From NCBI RefSeq assembly GCF_003946555.1, contig NZ_RHOO01000005.1:1-64000 (forward strand): a DNA stretch of 64,000 bases, in the 5' to 3' direction. Below the pieces are notes generated by a model. The model saw only the letters and a program-made list of their open reading frames with translations, was not told the DNA's origin and searched no databases. Every line of letters starts with the position of its first letter. Position 1 is the stretch's first letter. Of this stretch, positions 51,161 through 59,678 are shown one piece after another. This stretch comes from Companilactobacillus hulinensis (GTDB lineage: Bacteria > Bacillota > Bacilli > Lactobacillales > Lactobacillaceae). The translations under genes and the position numbers were made by a program.

Positions 51161-52855
51161 TTAATTATTCATCAATTGATTCAATAGTTCTTTGGCTGAT
51201 TCGTGAAGGCTATCTTTAGACTTGTCATAGCCAAGGTGAGTATAAATTTCGCCAACATAGACATTATCTGCATAAAGTTTATTGAAGACTTTGTCAATAA
51301 TTGGACGTGTCTTTTCTTCTTCTTGAACAGGTCCGAATGGGTTGGCGAAGAAGGTTGTACTCATACCAACTTCATCAGTCGTTCCTAATGCTTTTCTCTT
51401 ACCAGCAATAAAGGTTGCCTTAGCGTGATCTTCATCAGGGAATTGATGCAATCCAATCTCAGCATCGTAGTTATTTGCATAGACCCACATATCAATACTG
51501 TGATGTTCAACTACTCGTTTGTATGTATTGGCTGGTAAGATAACACGGGCATTCTTCAATTCAGGATTCAAGTAAATACCACGGTCCATGTTATTGAAGG
51601 CGACTGAACTGCTCAAGTCATCTAATCGAACGAAGGCACCAGTTTCAGTACCTTGGGCGTAGATATTGCCTTCATCATCGAAGGCAAAACTACCCATGTC
51701 ATCAAAGATAGTTTCGATGTCGATGATCTTATCGTCAGCGATTTCTTGCAGTGCTTCGATAGATTCAGACTTTCCGGCACCAGAATCACCGAAGAAGACA
51801 ACTGACTTTGTCTTGCCATTTGAGAAACTAATACGAACCATTGAACCATGAATTGGTAGGCGGTTCTCATAAATCATGTGCAAGTTGTGAAGTGTTAGAC
51901 ACATCTTCTTCATGTAACCGAAGTAAGTAGTCTTGTCGTTATATGGAACTTCACCGACCCAGATGTCATTAGCTTCATCGTGATAATAGTGACAGACGTC
52001 GCCTTCAGTTTCATCTAGTCCAAATAGTAGGATTTCGTCTGGCTTTTGACCCTTAACACTAGCCTCGTCAGCAACATCAAATAAGTTGGCTAGAGCTACA
52101 CCACTGACGAAGTAATCACGATGGAAGTAGATGTAGGCTAAACTTTCACCGATACGAGCAGGGAAACAGAACCATTCATTTTGCTTACCATCAAACTTAG
52201 CAATCGGATTGTCAGGAACGGCACTGAAGACACCTTCACGTTTGTTTGATTTTGTATGCATCATCATTGGTGGACGCAACATTAATGTATCTAAGAATCG
52301 AATACTCTTGAGACTTTCATAACCAGCAGGTGTTGGCCAGTCGATTGATTGTGTTAGTACACAGGCGTTGGTACCGGCGTTAACTTGACGATAAGTACGG
52401 TTGGAGAACCCTTGGATCTTCTCCTCAATTGCACGGTACAAATCTAGAACTGTTTCGTTATATTGGTTATCAATGTCCATGAAATTACCAGTGACGATAT
52501 CACTGTTGTGTTTGTTGATTAGAGAAACTCTGAAGTATGAACGGTAGAAAGAATATAAATCTTCAATACTTGCAAGAATTTGTTCACGATCATATTTTTC
52601 ATAAACATCTTTATTATCAATTAAAATAGCTTTTAGGGTGTCGATGTAATCTTTTGGTTCAACTCCCTCGTAGCTATTGGTCAATGATTTTTGACTTTCT
52701 TCTAGGTACAATTTGACTAAATCTGAGAATCCTTGACTATTTATCAATTGGAATATGTCGTTGATATACTCCTCGTTATAGTTGATAACTGCAACTGAAC
52801 GGTCGGGGTTCATATAGAACGCATCCGATTCTACAGCGTTTGATGTTTTAAGCAT
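51161..52855 (-). CDS. PEPCK-fold nucleotide-binding protein, possible PEP carboxykinase
   Basis: A 564-residue protein. A P-loop VVFFGDSGAGKSES lies at about 353-365, followed by IDIETIFDDMGSFAF, as in the phosphoenolpyruvate carboxykinase/HPr kinase fold. Related lactobacillus proteins are annotated as PEP carboxykinase. The classical ATP-dependent enzyme has GLSGTGKTT, which is different here, so the reaction is not certain. I chose ATG at 52855 because AAAGGAG lies upstream at good spacing. Single-gene unit. Confidence 0.65.
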   Translation of the reverse strand: MLKTSNAVESDAFYMNPDRSVAVINYNEEYINDIFQLINSQGFSDLVKLYLEESQKSLTNSYEGVEPKDYIDTLKAILIDNKDVYEKYDREQILASIEDLYSFYRSYFRVSLINKHNSDIVTGNFMDIDNQYNETVLDLYRAIEEKIQGFSNRTYRQVNAGTNACVLTQSIDWPTPAGYESLKSIRFLDTLMLRPPMMMHTKSNKREGVFSAVPDNPIAKFDGKQNEWFCFPARIGESLAYIYFHRDYFVSGVALANLFDVADEASVKGQKPDEILLFGLDETEGDVCHYYHDEANDIWVGEVPYNDKTTYFGYMKKMCLTLHNLHMIYENRLPIHGSMVRISFSNGKTKSVVFFGDSGAGKSESIEALQEIADDKIIDIETIFDDMGSFAFDDEGNIYAQGTETGAFVRLDDLSSSVAFNNMDRGIYLNPELKNARVILPANTYKRVVEHHSIDMWVYANNYDAEIGLHQFPDEDHAKATFIAGKRKALGTTDEVGMSTTFFANPFGPVQEEEKTRPIIDKVFNKLYADNVYVGEIYTHLGYDKSKDSLHESAKELLNQLMNN

Positions 52856-53114
52856 GTATGTAAGTTCTCCTTTCAATGTTGGGGCTTAAATAACATTCTA
52901 AAACATTTTGGGTAAAACTTACATATGAAATTAAATAAAAATTAGAATATTTTAATTAATTTTCTCAAAAGTTAGATTAGAGTAAAATGAAAAGGCTTTA
53001 TTTAGATTAAAGGTAATTTGTAGACAAATTGTCTGAGCGTATGGGAGCAAAGAAGTTGATTTAATTATAAATTCAATTAATTACAAAATAGATTTTATAA
53101 TTTAAATTAAAAAG

Positions 53115-53143
53115 GTTGTAATCAAAATTTAATAATGTTATAT
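53115..53143 (+). promoter_or_regulatory. Sigma-70 promoter of the tRNA-like RNA
   Basis: TTGTAA (53115-53120), 17 bases, TATATT (53138-53143). The start of transcription would fall near 53150, 12 bases before the tRNA-like sequence. Confidence 0.65.
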
Positions 53144-53161
53144 TAATGTCCATATCACGAG

Positions 53162-53227
53162 TGATCAGTAGTTCAATTGGCAGAACACTTAATCATGAGG
53201 TCGCTGGTTCGAACCCAGCCTGGTCAG
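53162..53227 (+). ncRNA. tRNA-like RNA with a shortened anticodon arm
   Basis: Acceptor arms TGATCAG and CTGGTCA pair over 7 bases. D arm GTTC-AATTGGCA-GAAC. T arm GCTGG-TTCGAAC-CCAGC with the normal TTCGAAC loop. Between D and T arms there are only 16 bases instead of about 22-23: ACTTAATCATGAGGTC, which can form only a 3-pair arm (CTT/GAG) with loop AATCAT. CCA is not encoded. It has its own promoter and terminator, so it is transcribed. It may be a tRNA pseudogene or a regulatory tRNA-like RNA. Confidence 0.6.
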
Positions 53228-53230
53228 TAG

Positions 53231-53267
53231 AGGGAAGTCCACAGTGAGTGGGCTCCCTTTTTCTTTT
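53231..53267 (+). terminator. Terminator of the tRNA-like RNA
   Basis: GGGAAGTCCAC pairs with GTGGGCTCCC with one bulge, followed by TTTTTCTTTT. It lies between the tRNA-like RNA and the permease gene, so the permease probably depends on read-through or on a promoter that I cannot see. Confidence 0.8.
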
Positions 53268-53309
53268 AAGTGAGGCGTAGTGGTTGTATTAATGAGTGGG
53301 GATGAAAGT

Positions 53310-54887
53310 ATGGGAAACGTTGGCGAAATTGCTGAAGCACCCAAGGAACCAAAGAAAAAGTTCAAATTAAGGATGCCGGGTGCATTCGCAATGTTGTTTA
53401 TTCTAACAATCTTTGCCGTTATAGCGACCTGGACTATTCCAGCTGGCGCATATTCGAAGATGGTTTATAATTCTTCAAGCGCTGATCTGAAAATCACAAG
53501 TTCCACCGGACAGACATCGCATGTTCCTGCCACGCAAAAGGAACTGGATAAGCTTGGAGTCAAAATAGATATCAAGCAATTCACTTCTGGTGGGATAACG
53601 GATGCAGTCTCTGTACCAAATACCTATCAAAGACTGAAGCAAAAGCCTGCACATATCAGTGCCATTACAGAAAGCATGGTTAACGGTGTGATTGAAACCG
53701 TTGATATAATGGTCTTCATCTTTGTGCTTGGTGGGTTGATCGGCGTGGTAAAAGAAAGTGGTGCATTTGAATCGGGCTTGATGGCTTTGACCAAGAAGAC
53801 CAAAGGACATGAATTCTTATTGATCTTTACCGTGTCTATTTTGATGATTCTTGGTGGAACATTTTGTGGTATTGAAGAAGAGGCGGTTGCCTTTTATCCT
53901 ATCCTTGTTCCCATCTTTATTGCGATGGGCTACGATTCTATCGTATCTGTCGGAGCGATTTTTTTATCTAGCTCAATCGGAACTTGTTTTTCAACGATTA
54001 ATCCCTTTTCAGCTGTTATTGCTTCAAACGCTGCAGGGATTCCATTCACTGAAGGTCTCAATTGGAGAATCATTGGATTGATCGGAGCCGCAATTTTTAT
54101 CGAGTTATATCTGTATTGGTATAGCAAAAAGGTTAAGTCTGACCCTACTTCTTCTTATACTTACGATGATCATGAGAAGTTCAATGATATGTTCTCAGTG
54201 GAATCTGATGATGAGAAAAAGGGAATCAAGACACCATTTACACTCCGCAAAAAAATTATCCTGATATTGTTCGTTTCAGCATTTCCAATTATGGTTTGGG
54301 GTGTCATGTCACAAGGTTGGTGGTTCCCAACAATGGCTTCGTCATTCTTGACTTTTGCCATTATCATTATGTTTCTAACTGCGACTGGGCGTTATGGTGT
54401 TGGTGAAAAGGGTGTTGTAGATGCCTTTGTTAATGGGTCTTCTAGCCTAGTAGGTGTTTCGTTGATTATTGGTTTAGCTCGTGGAATCAATATTATTTTG
54501 AACAATGGATATATTTCAGATACTATTCTACAATTCTCATCTTCACTGGTTTCTAATGTTAGTGGACCGATCTTCATTATCATTTTGATGTTCATTTTCT
54601 TTGTGCTAGGATTTATCGTACCTTCATCATCTGGTTTGGCTGTTTTATCAATGCCAATATTTGCTCCATTAGCTGATACGGTTAACATACCAAGGTTTGC
54701 AGTTGTAACGGCGTATCAATTCGGTCAATATGCGATGCTATTCTTAGCACCAACGGGATTAGTCATGGCAACACTTCAGATGTTAGATATGAAATATTCT
54801 CATTGGTTTAGATTTGTTTGGCCAGTAGTGGCCTTCGTATTAATATTTGGCGGTTTCATCTTAGTGATGGAAGTTGTCTTGTCATAG
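53310..54887 (+). CDS. YfcC-family permease (arginine/ornithine antiporter-like)
   Basis: A 525-residue membrane protein with about 12-13 helices. The start KFKLRMPGAFAMLFILTIFAVIATWTIPAGAY is typical of YfcC/C4-dicarboxylate or ArcD-related transporters, and GTFCGIEEEAVAFYPILVPIFIAMGYD and FIVPSSSGLAVLSMPIFAPLAD are further family segments. The substrate is unknown, basic amino acids or peptides are possible. I chose ATG at 53310 with GGGGA upstream. Earlier in-frame starts (GTG 53280, ATG 53292) are also possible. Confidence 0.78.
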   Translation: MGNVGEIAEAPKEPKKKFKLRMPGAFAMLFILTIFAVIATWTIPAGAYSKMVYNSSSADLKITSSTGQTSHVPATQKELDKLGVKIDIKQFTSGGITDAVSVPNTYQRLKQKPAHISAITESMVNGVIETVDIMVFIFVLGGLIGVVKESGAFESGLMALTKKTKGHEFLLIFTVSILMILGGTFCGIEEEAVAFYPILVPIFIAMGYDSIVSVGAIFLSSSIGTCFSTINPFSAVIASNAAGIPFTEGLNWRIIGLIGAAIFIELYLYWYSKKVKSDPTSSYTYDDHEKFNDMFSVESDDEKKGIKTPFTLRKKIILILFVSAFPIMVWGVMSQGWWFPTMASSFLTFAIIIMFLTATGRYGVGEKGVVDAFVNGSSSLVGVSLIIGLARGINIILNNGYISDTILQFSSSLVSNVSGPIFIIILMFIFFVLGFIVPSSSGLAVLSMPIFAPLADTVNIPRFAVVTAYQFGQYAMLFLAPTGLVMATLQMLDMKYSHWFRFVWPVVAFVLIFGGFILVMEVVLS

Positions 54888-54931
54888 TTGATTAAATATA
54901 ATTATTAGATTACAAAGGGGACTCGTAATAT

Positions 54932-55660
54932 ATGATAAATAGACCATTAATAAGTATTACGAATGTTATTTGGAGCTTTGATCGTAATACCGACACATTA
55001 CTTATTTTACTTTTGAAACGTTCTGAAGAACCATATAAGGGTAAGTGGGGACTGCCCATGACATATTTACGTGAGGATGAAAGTGCCGACAAAGCATCTT
55101 TGCGACTAGTCCGTGAAAAGATCGGTATTGATCTTCCTGCATTCAATACTGAACAATTAATGACATTTACCAATGTTAACCGTGTTGTTGGTACACGTGC
55201 GTTGTCACTGACCTATATGATTTATCTTCCAGATATGCCTGAATTAGTAGCTGGTTATGGTGCTGACGATGCTCGCTGGTTTGAAGTTTCAGCTGGGGAC
55301 GATAACTATATCTTGCGTAACGGTGCCTTGAAGTTTGAGACTCTATCAGAGAGCATCTCTGAAAATGAATTCTATGTTGATTCCAATAATACGATGGTGG
55401 CTGATCACGAATTGATCTTACGTTCAGCATTTACTCGAATTCGCAATCGACTGGATTACAAGCCAACAATTTTATTAGTGTTAGGTTCAGTCTTCACTTT
55501 ACGACTGGCTCGAATTATTTATGCAATTTTTTGGAGAGTTCCGGTTACTGAAATCGATAATTCTAATTTCAGAAAAACTCATGGACACATGTTTTTGGAC
55601 ATGGGATATGCCCATAAACCGCGCTCTGGACGACCTGCAAAAATTTATCAATTGAAATAA
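54932..55660 (+). CDS. NrtR-like Nudix/winged-helix transcription regulator
   Basis: A 242-residue protein. N-terminal Nudix fold (about 1-150, KWGLPMTYLREDESADKASLRLVREKIG) with a degenerate Nudix box: the catalytic E-E pairs are replaced, so it should bind but not cleave ADP-ribose-like ligands. C-terminal winged helix (about 160-242) ends HKPRSGRPAKIYQ. NrtR regulators sense NAD intermediates and control niacin or NAD genes. It sits 140 bases ahead of a niacin-type transporter with a good palindrome in between, so it is the likely repressor. AAAGGGG precedes ATG. Confidence 0.82.
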   Translation: MINRPLISITNVIWSFDRNTDTLLILLLKRSEEPYKGKWGLPMTYLREDESADKASLRLVREKIGIDLPAFNTEQLMTFTNVNRVVGTRALSLTYMIYLPDMPELVAGYGADDARWFEVSAGDDNYILRNGALKFETLSESISENEFYVDSNNTMVADHELILRSAFTRIRNRLDYKPTILLVLGSVFTLRLARIIYAIFWRVPVTEIDNSNFRKTHGHMFLDMGYAHKPRSGRPAKIYQLK

Positions 55661-55661
55661 T

Positions 55662-55697
55662 CTTGACATCAATGAAAGCTTGATGTTAAGCTGTTTT
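55662..55697 (+). terminator. Terminator of the NrtR-like gene
   Basis: TTGACATCAA pairs with TTGATGTTAA around TGAAAGC, followed by CTGTTTTT. Confidence 0.75.
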
Positions 55698-55754
55698 TAA
55701 CCTTTAAAGGTACAAATTACTTAAATCATTATATTGGTTTTTAAATACAAAATA

Positions 55755-55776
55755 ATTGATATTCCGGGATATCAAT
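55755..55776 (+). promoter_or_regulatory. Palindromic operator upstream of the NiaP-like gene
   Basis: ATTGATAT, a 6-base centre TCCGGG, then ATATCAAT: perfect 8-base inverted repeat 26 bases before the start. Length and place fit an NrtR site. Confidence 0.65.
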
Positions 55777-55801
55777 TAATCATGAAATTAAAGGGGAAAA
55801 C

Positions 55802-56989
55802 ATGCAAGATACAGTAATGCAAAAAAGTACCAAGAAGGGTCGAAAACTATTATTAGTGATTGGTACAGCTTGGTTATTTGATGCGATGGATGTCGCATTG
55901 CTTTCGTTTATTATGCCATTGATCAAAACTGAATGGGGATTGTCTCCAGCTCAGATTGGGTATGTTAGTTCAGTTACATCATTAGGTATGGTGTTTGGTT
56001 CAATTATTTGTGGTTACATGGCCGATAAGTTCGGTCGTAAGAACGTCATGATTGTCACATTAATGATTTTTTCAATTGGAAATCTGTTATTAGCTTTAAC
56101 AACTGACGTAAATCAATTCATGATCGTCCGCTTCTTCACCGGTATAGGACTAGGTGGGGAATTACCCGTTGCAGCAACAATGTTAGCTGATAATTTCAAA
56201 GGTAAAACACAAGCTAAGATGTTGATCATGGCTGATAGCTTCTGGGCCATTGGTTGGATTCTGGCTTCAGTTATCTCAACTCTTATAACACCGTTATACG
56301 GATGGAGAGCAACGGTAATTGTTACTTTCCTAGTAATGCTATATGCATTCGTTATGCGCCGTCACTTACCAGAGAACTACGAGAAAAAGGAAAAGACTAG
56401 TCTACGTGAACAGTTTGCGGGTATTTTCAATAATCAACATATGGGCAAGACTCTCGCACTTAGTTTCTTGTGGTTTGTAGTAATGTTCTCTTACTATGGA
56501 ATGTTTCTATGGTTACCAAGTGTATTAGTTATGCGTGGTAATACTATTTTCCATAGTTTTGGGTATACATTATTAATGAGTTTGGCACAATTACCAGGTT
56601 ACTATTTGGCAGCTTGGTTGATGGGTAAGATCAGTCATAAGGTTATTTTAGTATTCTATTTATTAGGAACAATTGTCAGTGCCTTTGTATTCGGTATTGC
56701 CAATAGTGTTCCAATTCTACTTGCTAGTGGAGCATTCTTATCATTCTTCAACTTGGGTGCTTGGGGAGCATTGATTGCCTTCACACCAAGTCATTTCTCA
56801 CAAGAATTCCGTGGTATGGGAGTAGGATTCTCACAATCTATTGGTCGTATTGGAGCTACACTTGGACCTTACTTGATCGGTATGCTTATCGGTATGGGAT
56901 TCGGTATTCCAGTAGTATTCGGTATGTTCGTAGTAGCATTGATCCTTGGGGTTATTGTCTTGATCTTCGGAACTTCAGAGACTTATTAA
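55802..56989 (+). CDS. niaP: MFS transporter, probable niacin transporter NiaP
   Basis: A 395-residue protein with 12 membrane helices. FDAMDVALLSFIMPLIKTEWGLSPAQIG in helix 1, then GYMADKFGRKNVM (motif A) and RFFTGIGLGGELPVAATMLADNF in helix 4 are typical of the sugar-acid/aromatic-acid/NiaP group. A NrtR-like gene next door and a palindrome upstream make niacin the best guess. AAGGGG precedes ATG. Confidence 0.78.
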   Translation: MQDTVMQKSTKKGRKLLLVIGTAWLFDAMDVALLSFIMPLIKTEWGLSPAQIGYVSSVTSLGMVFGSIICGYMADKFGRKNVMIVTLMIFSIGNLLLALTTDVNQFMIVRFFTGIGLGGELPVAATMLADNFKGKTQAKMLIMADSFWAIGWILASVISTLITPLYGWRATVIVTFLVMLYAFVMRRHLPENYEKKEKTSLREQFAGIFNNQHMGKTLALSFLWFVVMFSYYGMFLWLPSVLVMRGNTIFHSFGYTLLMSLAQLPGYYLAAWLMGKISHKVILVFYLLGTIVSAFVFGIANSVPILLASGAFLSFFNLGAWGALIAFTPSHFSQEFRGMGVGFSQSIGRIGATLGPYLIGMLIGMGFGIPVVFGMFVVALILGVIVLIFGTSETY

Positions 56990-57006
56990 ATTTAAAAGAT
57001 TCAACC

Positions 57007-57034
57007 AAAAAAGCCGCAATTTGCGGCTTTTTGT
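57007..57034. terminator. Bidirectional terminator
   Basis: AAAAGCCGCAA pairs with TTGCGGCTTTT, flanked by A and T runs, between the NiaP-like gene and the convergent phosphatase gene. Confidence 0.9.
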
Positions 57035-57044
57035 GTATTCATAA

Positions 57045-57704
57045 TTAGCTGAGCATTTGGTTATAACTAGTAACGCGATTGAAACCATCATCACGTTCGA
57101 GCATTGTTAGACTTGAGTTCTTAGGACTCTTAGTGACATCGAAATTACCAGCGTTATAGCGGTCAGTAATTGAACGGATGGTTGTTCCATGTGAAACCAG
57201 AAGAATCTTGTCACCATCGTGGGCAACTTTGTCGATCTGTTCGAATCCACGGTTGATACGTGTCCAATATTCTTCAGCATTTTCAGCATCGTGGAATGGA
57301 TCAGCTTCTTTCATGAAGTCTTTGGTAGCATCAAGTCCATGTTTTGCAATGATTTCACTAAAGGTTGAAGCACCATGTGGTTGTCCGACCATGAACCAAG
57401 CTTCTGGTGAATTCATTCCTTCGAAGTAGCCATAGAATTGTTCTCTGAATTCCATTAATTTTTGAGGTGTCAGTTTGTCGTGATTAATATTTGCGTCAGT
57501 GATCAACTTACAAGTATCGATTGCACGTCTAGCATCGGATGAAAATGCAGCACTAAAATCTACATCTTTGAGTGCTTGAGCTGCCTGTTTTGCAACCTCA
57601 ACACCATCAGGAGCTAGTGGTGTATCTGACCAGCCCTGCATTTTGTTGTAACGGTTGAACCAGGTTCTACCATGACGAACCATATATATTTGATATTTTG
57701 CCAT
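57045..57704 (-). CDS. Histidine phosphatase (phosphoglycerate mutase-like), copy 1
   Basis: A 219-residue protein. Catalytic VRHGRTWFNRYNKMQGWSDTPL at the start with the phospho-accepting His in RHG, then the second-half SHGTTIRSI with the partner His. The layout is that of the cofactor-dependent phosphoglycerate mutase/phosphatase family. The long insert and low conservation suggest a phosphatase of unknown substrate rather than glycolytic mutase. GAGGAGG precedes ATG. Paralogous to the next gene. Confidence 0.85.
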   Translation of the reverse strand: MAKYQIYMVRHGRTWFNRYNKMQGWSDTPLAPDGVEVAKQAAQALKDVDFSAAFSSDARRAIDTCKLITDANINHDKLTPQKLMEFREQFYGYFEGMNSPEAWFMVGQPHGASTFSEIIAKHGLDATKDFMKEADPFHDAENAEEYWTRINRGFEQIDKVAHDGDKILLVSHGTTIRSITDRYNAGNFDVTKSPKNSSLTMLERDDGFNRVTSYNQMLS

Positions 57705-57751
57705 AAGTTCCTCCTCAAATTTACTATCATAAGTTTACTACATCTATAATC

Positions 57752-58405
57752 TTAATGAAGCTTTTGATTATAACTGGTAACACGATTAATTCCATTTTCA
57801 CGTTCAAGAATTGTTAGACTGGAATTTCCAGGTAATTGATTCAATTCGTAGTCACCCGCTTTGTATTTGAAAGCTAGTGAAAGAATGGTTGTACTGTGTG
57901 TTACTAATAAGATCTTGTCACCATCATGTGCAATATCGTCAATTTTGTTGAAGCCTTTATCTAAGCGGAACCAATATTCAGTTGCGTTCTCAGCGTCGTG
58001 GAAGGGGTCTGATTCTTTGACGAAGTCCATGGTAGCGTCGAATCCATGTTTGTAGACGATCTCTTGATAGTCTTTAGCGTTGTGTGATCCAGCAATTTTG
58101 CCCCAAGCATCAGCGATACTGTCGCCTTCAAAAGAACCATAAAACTGTTCTCTGAATTCAGGCATTTTTTGTGGTAGAGGGTGGTTGATATTTGCGGAAG
58201 CAATTATCTCGGCTGTATCCATTGCACGTCTGGTATCTGAAGAGAATGCGGCTGCAAAGTCTACATCTTTTAAGGCCTTTGCGGCGCTGTGTGCGACTTC
58301 AATACCGTCAGTGGTCAAAGGTGTGTCTGACCATCCTTGGATTTTTTGGTAGCGATTGAACCAGGTTTTACCGTGACGCACTAGGTAGATTTGATATTTT
58401 GACAT
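57752..58405 (-). CDS. Histidine phosphatase (phosphoglycerate mutase-like), copy 2
   Basis: A 217-residue paralogue of copy 1, the same length and order: VRHGKTWFNRYQKIQGWSDTPL and THSTTILSL (His kept, Gly replaced by Ser). The two proteins are clearly a tandem duplication. I chose ATG at 58405, where GAGGAGG lies upstream. The 47-base gap to copy 1 has no clear terminator, so one transcript is likely. Confidence 0.85.
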   Translation of the reverse strand: MSKYQIYLVRHGKTWFNRYQKIQGWSDTPLTTDGIEVAHSAAKALKDVDFAAAFSSDTRRAMDTAEIIASANINHPLPQKMPEFREQFYGSFEGDSIADAWGKIAGSHNAKDYQEIVYKHGFDATMDFVKESDPFHDAENATEYWFRLDKGFNKIDDIAHDGDKILLVTHSTTILSLAFKYKAGDYELNQLPGNSSLTILERENGINRVTSYNQKLH

Positions 58406-58510
58406 ATTGTCCTCCTCAATTTTCATATAACTATTCTACTATATCGAGCCATAATTTTAGAACTTTCAACTTTCTTTGTGTAAAGTTAGAGATAATGGGA
58501 GGTATTTGAT

Positions 58511-59131
58511 ATGAGGATTGCAATTATTGGTGCTAATGGTAAGGAAGGTTCTTTGATTGCTAAAGAAGCTGAGAAGCGTGGAATTGAAGTTACTTCAATT
58601 GTCAGAAGCGAGAAGAAGTCTGTGACGAATGATTATTTAGTGCGTGATGTCTATGATATTACGTCTGATGACCTGAAATCTTTTGATGCGGTCGTTGACG
58701 CATTGGGATTCTTTGGTGATATGGTAAAGGAGTATGTTCCTTCAACACAGCATTTGATCGATATTTTGAAGGACAGTGCAACAAGATTGTTAGTCGTTGG
58801 CGGTGCAGGGTCATTATACTTGGATCCACAACATACTAAGCAACTGTACCAACAAGCTGATTTTCCAACTGCTGTGAAGCCTTTGAGTGAACAAATGGGT
58901 AAGGCTTTGGACTTGTTAAAACAAAGTGATATTAATTGGACCTATATAAGTCCAGCAGCTGATTTCGATCACAATGGTGATCTCACTGGCAAATATGTCT
59001 TGGCTGGTGAAGAATTAACCGTGGATGATAATGGTCAAAGCAAGATCAGTTATGCTGATTACGCAATTGCCATGGTTGATGAAATTGAGAATGAAAAATA
59101 TAAGAATCAAAGAATTAGTGTAAGGTGGTAA
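58511..59131 (+). CDS. NAD(P)-binding oxidoreductase (YwnB-like)
   Basis: A 206-residue atypical short-chain dehydrogenase. Rossmann motif GANGKEGSLIAKEA at 7-20, the middle VVGGAGSLYL and later WTYISPAADF are typical of the NAD(P)H-binding SDR-a5 type. Substrate unknown. Followed after 4 bases by a flavodoxin gene, so a redox role in the same operon is likely. Confidence 0.82.
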   Translation: MRIAIIGANGKEGSLIAKEAEKRGIEVTSIVRSEKKSVTNDYLVRDVYDITSDDLKSFDAVVDALGFFGDMVKEYVPSTQHLIDILKDSATRLLVVGGAGSLYLDPQHTKQLYQQADFPTAVKPLSEQMGKALDLLKQSDINWTYISPAADFDHNGDLTGKYVLAGEELTVDDNGQSKISYADYAIAMVDEIENEKYKNQRISVRW

Positions 59132-59135
59132 TTTA

Positions 59136-59573
59136 ATGAAGATATTAGTAACTTATCTCAGTATGAGTGGACGTAATGAAAAAATAGCTAAGCATCTGGC
59201 AGAATATTTGAAGAAGTCAGCTGATGTTGACTTGGAACAAATAGTTGACACGGATGCCTATGGTATTACTGATTATGACGCCGTTATAGTTGAGACCTAT
59301 ACGTATGGAGACGGTCAAGTTCCAGACGAAGCTCAGGATTTTTATGAGGATTTGGCCGATGTTGATCTTGAACGGACTAAATTTGCCGTTCTTGGCTCAA
59401 GCTCTAAGACTCACATTCATTTCGGTCGTGCGGTCGACTATTTCACAATGCAATTGAATTCAAGTAACGGTGAACAAGTCGCTGACTCAGTCAAAATCGA
59501 TCAAGATCCTGATGAAGACGATATGAAGCGAGTTGAACGATTAGGTGACTATGTTATTAAAAGTTTGAAATAG
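59136..59573 (+). CDS. Flavodoxin
   Basis: A 145-residue flavodoxin. The FMN phosphate loop YLSMSGRNEKIAKHLAEYL is at about 6-24, then ETYTYGDGQVPDEAQDFYEDL (ring-stacking aromatic region at 47-67) and LGSSSKTHIHFGRAVDYF. It carries one electron to reductases. Translated from the same transcript as the oxidoreductase before it. Confidence 0.9.
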   Translation: MKILVTYLSMSGRNEKIAKHLAEYLKKSADVDLEQIVDTDAYGITDYDAVIVETYTYGDGQVPDEAQDFYEDLADVDLERTKFAVLGSSSKTHIHFGRAVDYFTMQLNSSNGEQVADSVKIDQDPDEDDMKRVERLGDYVIKSLK

Positions 59574-59592
59574 TAATAATGAGAGAATACGG

Positions 59593-59625
59593 TTGGACGT
59601 GTTGTGTCACGTTCAATTTTTTTGT
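59593..59625 (+). terminator. Intrinsic terminator
   Basis: TTGGACGTG pairs with CACGTTCAA around TTGTGT, followed by seven Ts. Confidence 0.85.
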
Positions 59626-59678
59626 CTATAATTATGTTAAAATCAAGTCCTGTTATCAAATAAATGGAGGTCAATCAT

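Noticed and set aside
53027-53042. AATTTG-TAGA-CAAATT as an operator of the PEPCK-like gene
   Set aside because: The palindrome is AT-rich, lies over 170 bases from the gene, and no second copy was seen.
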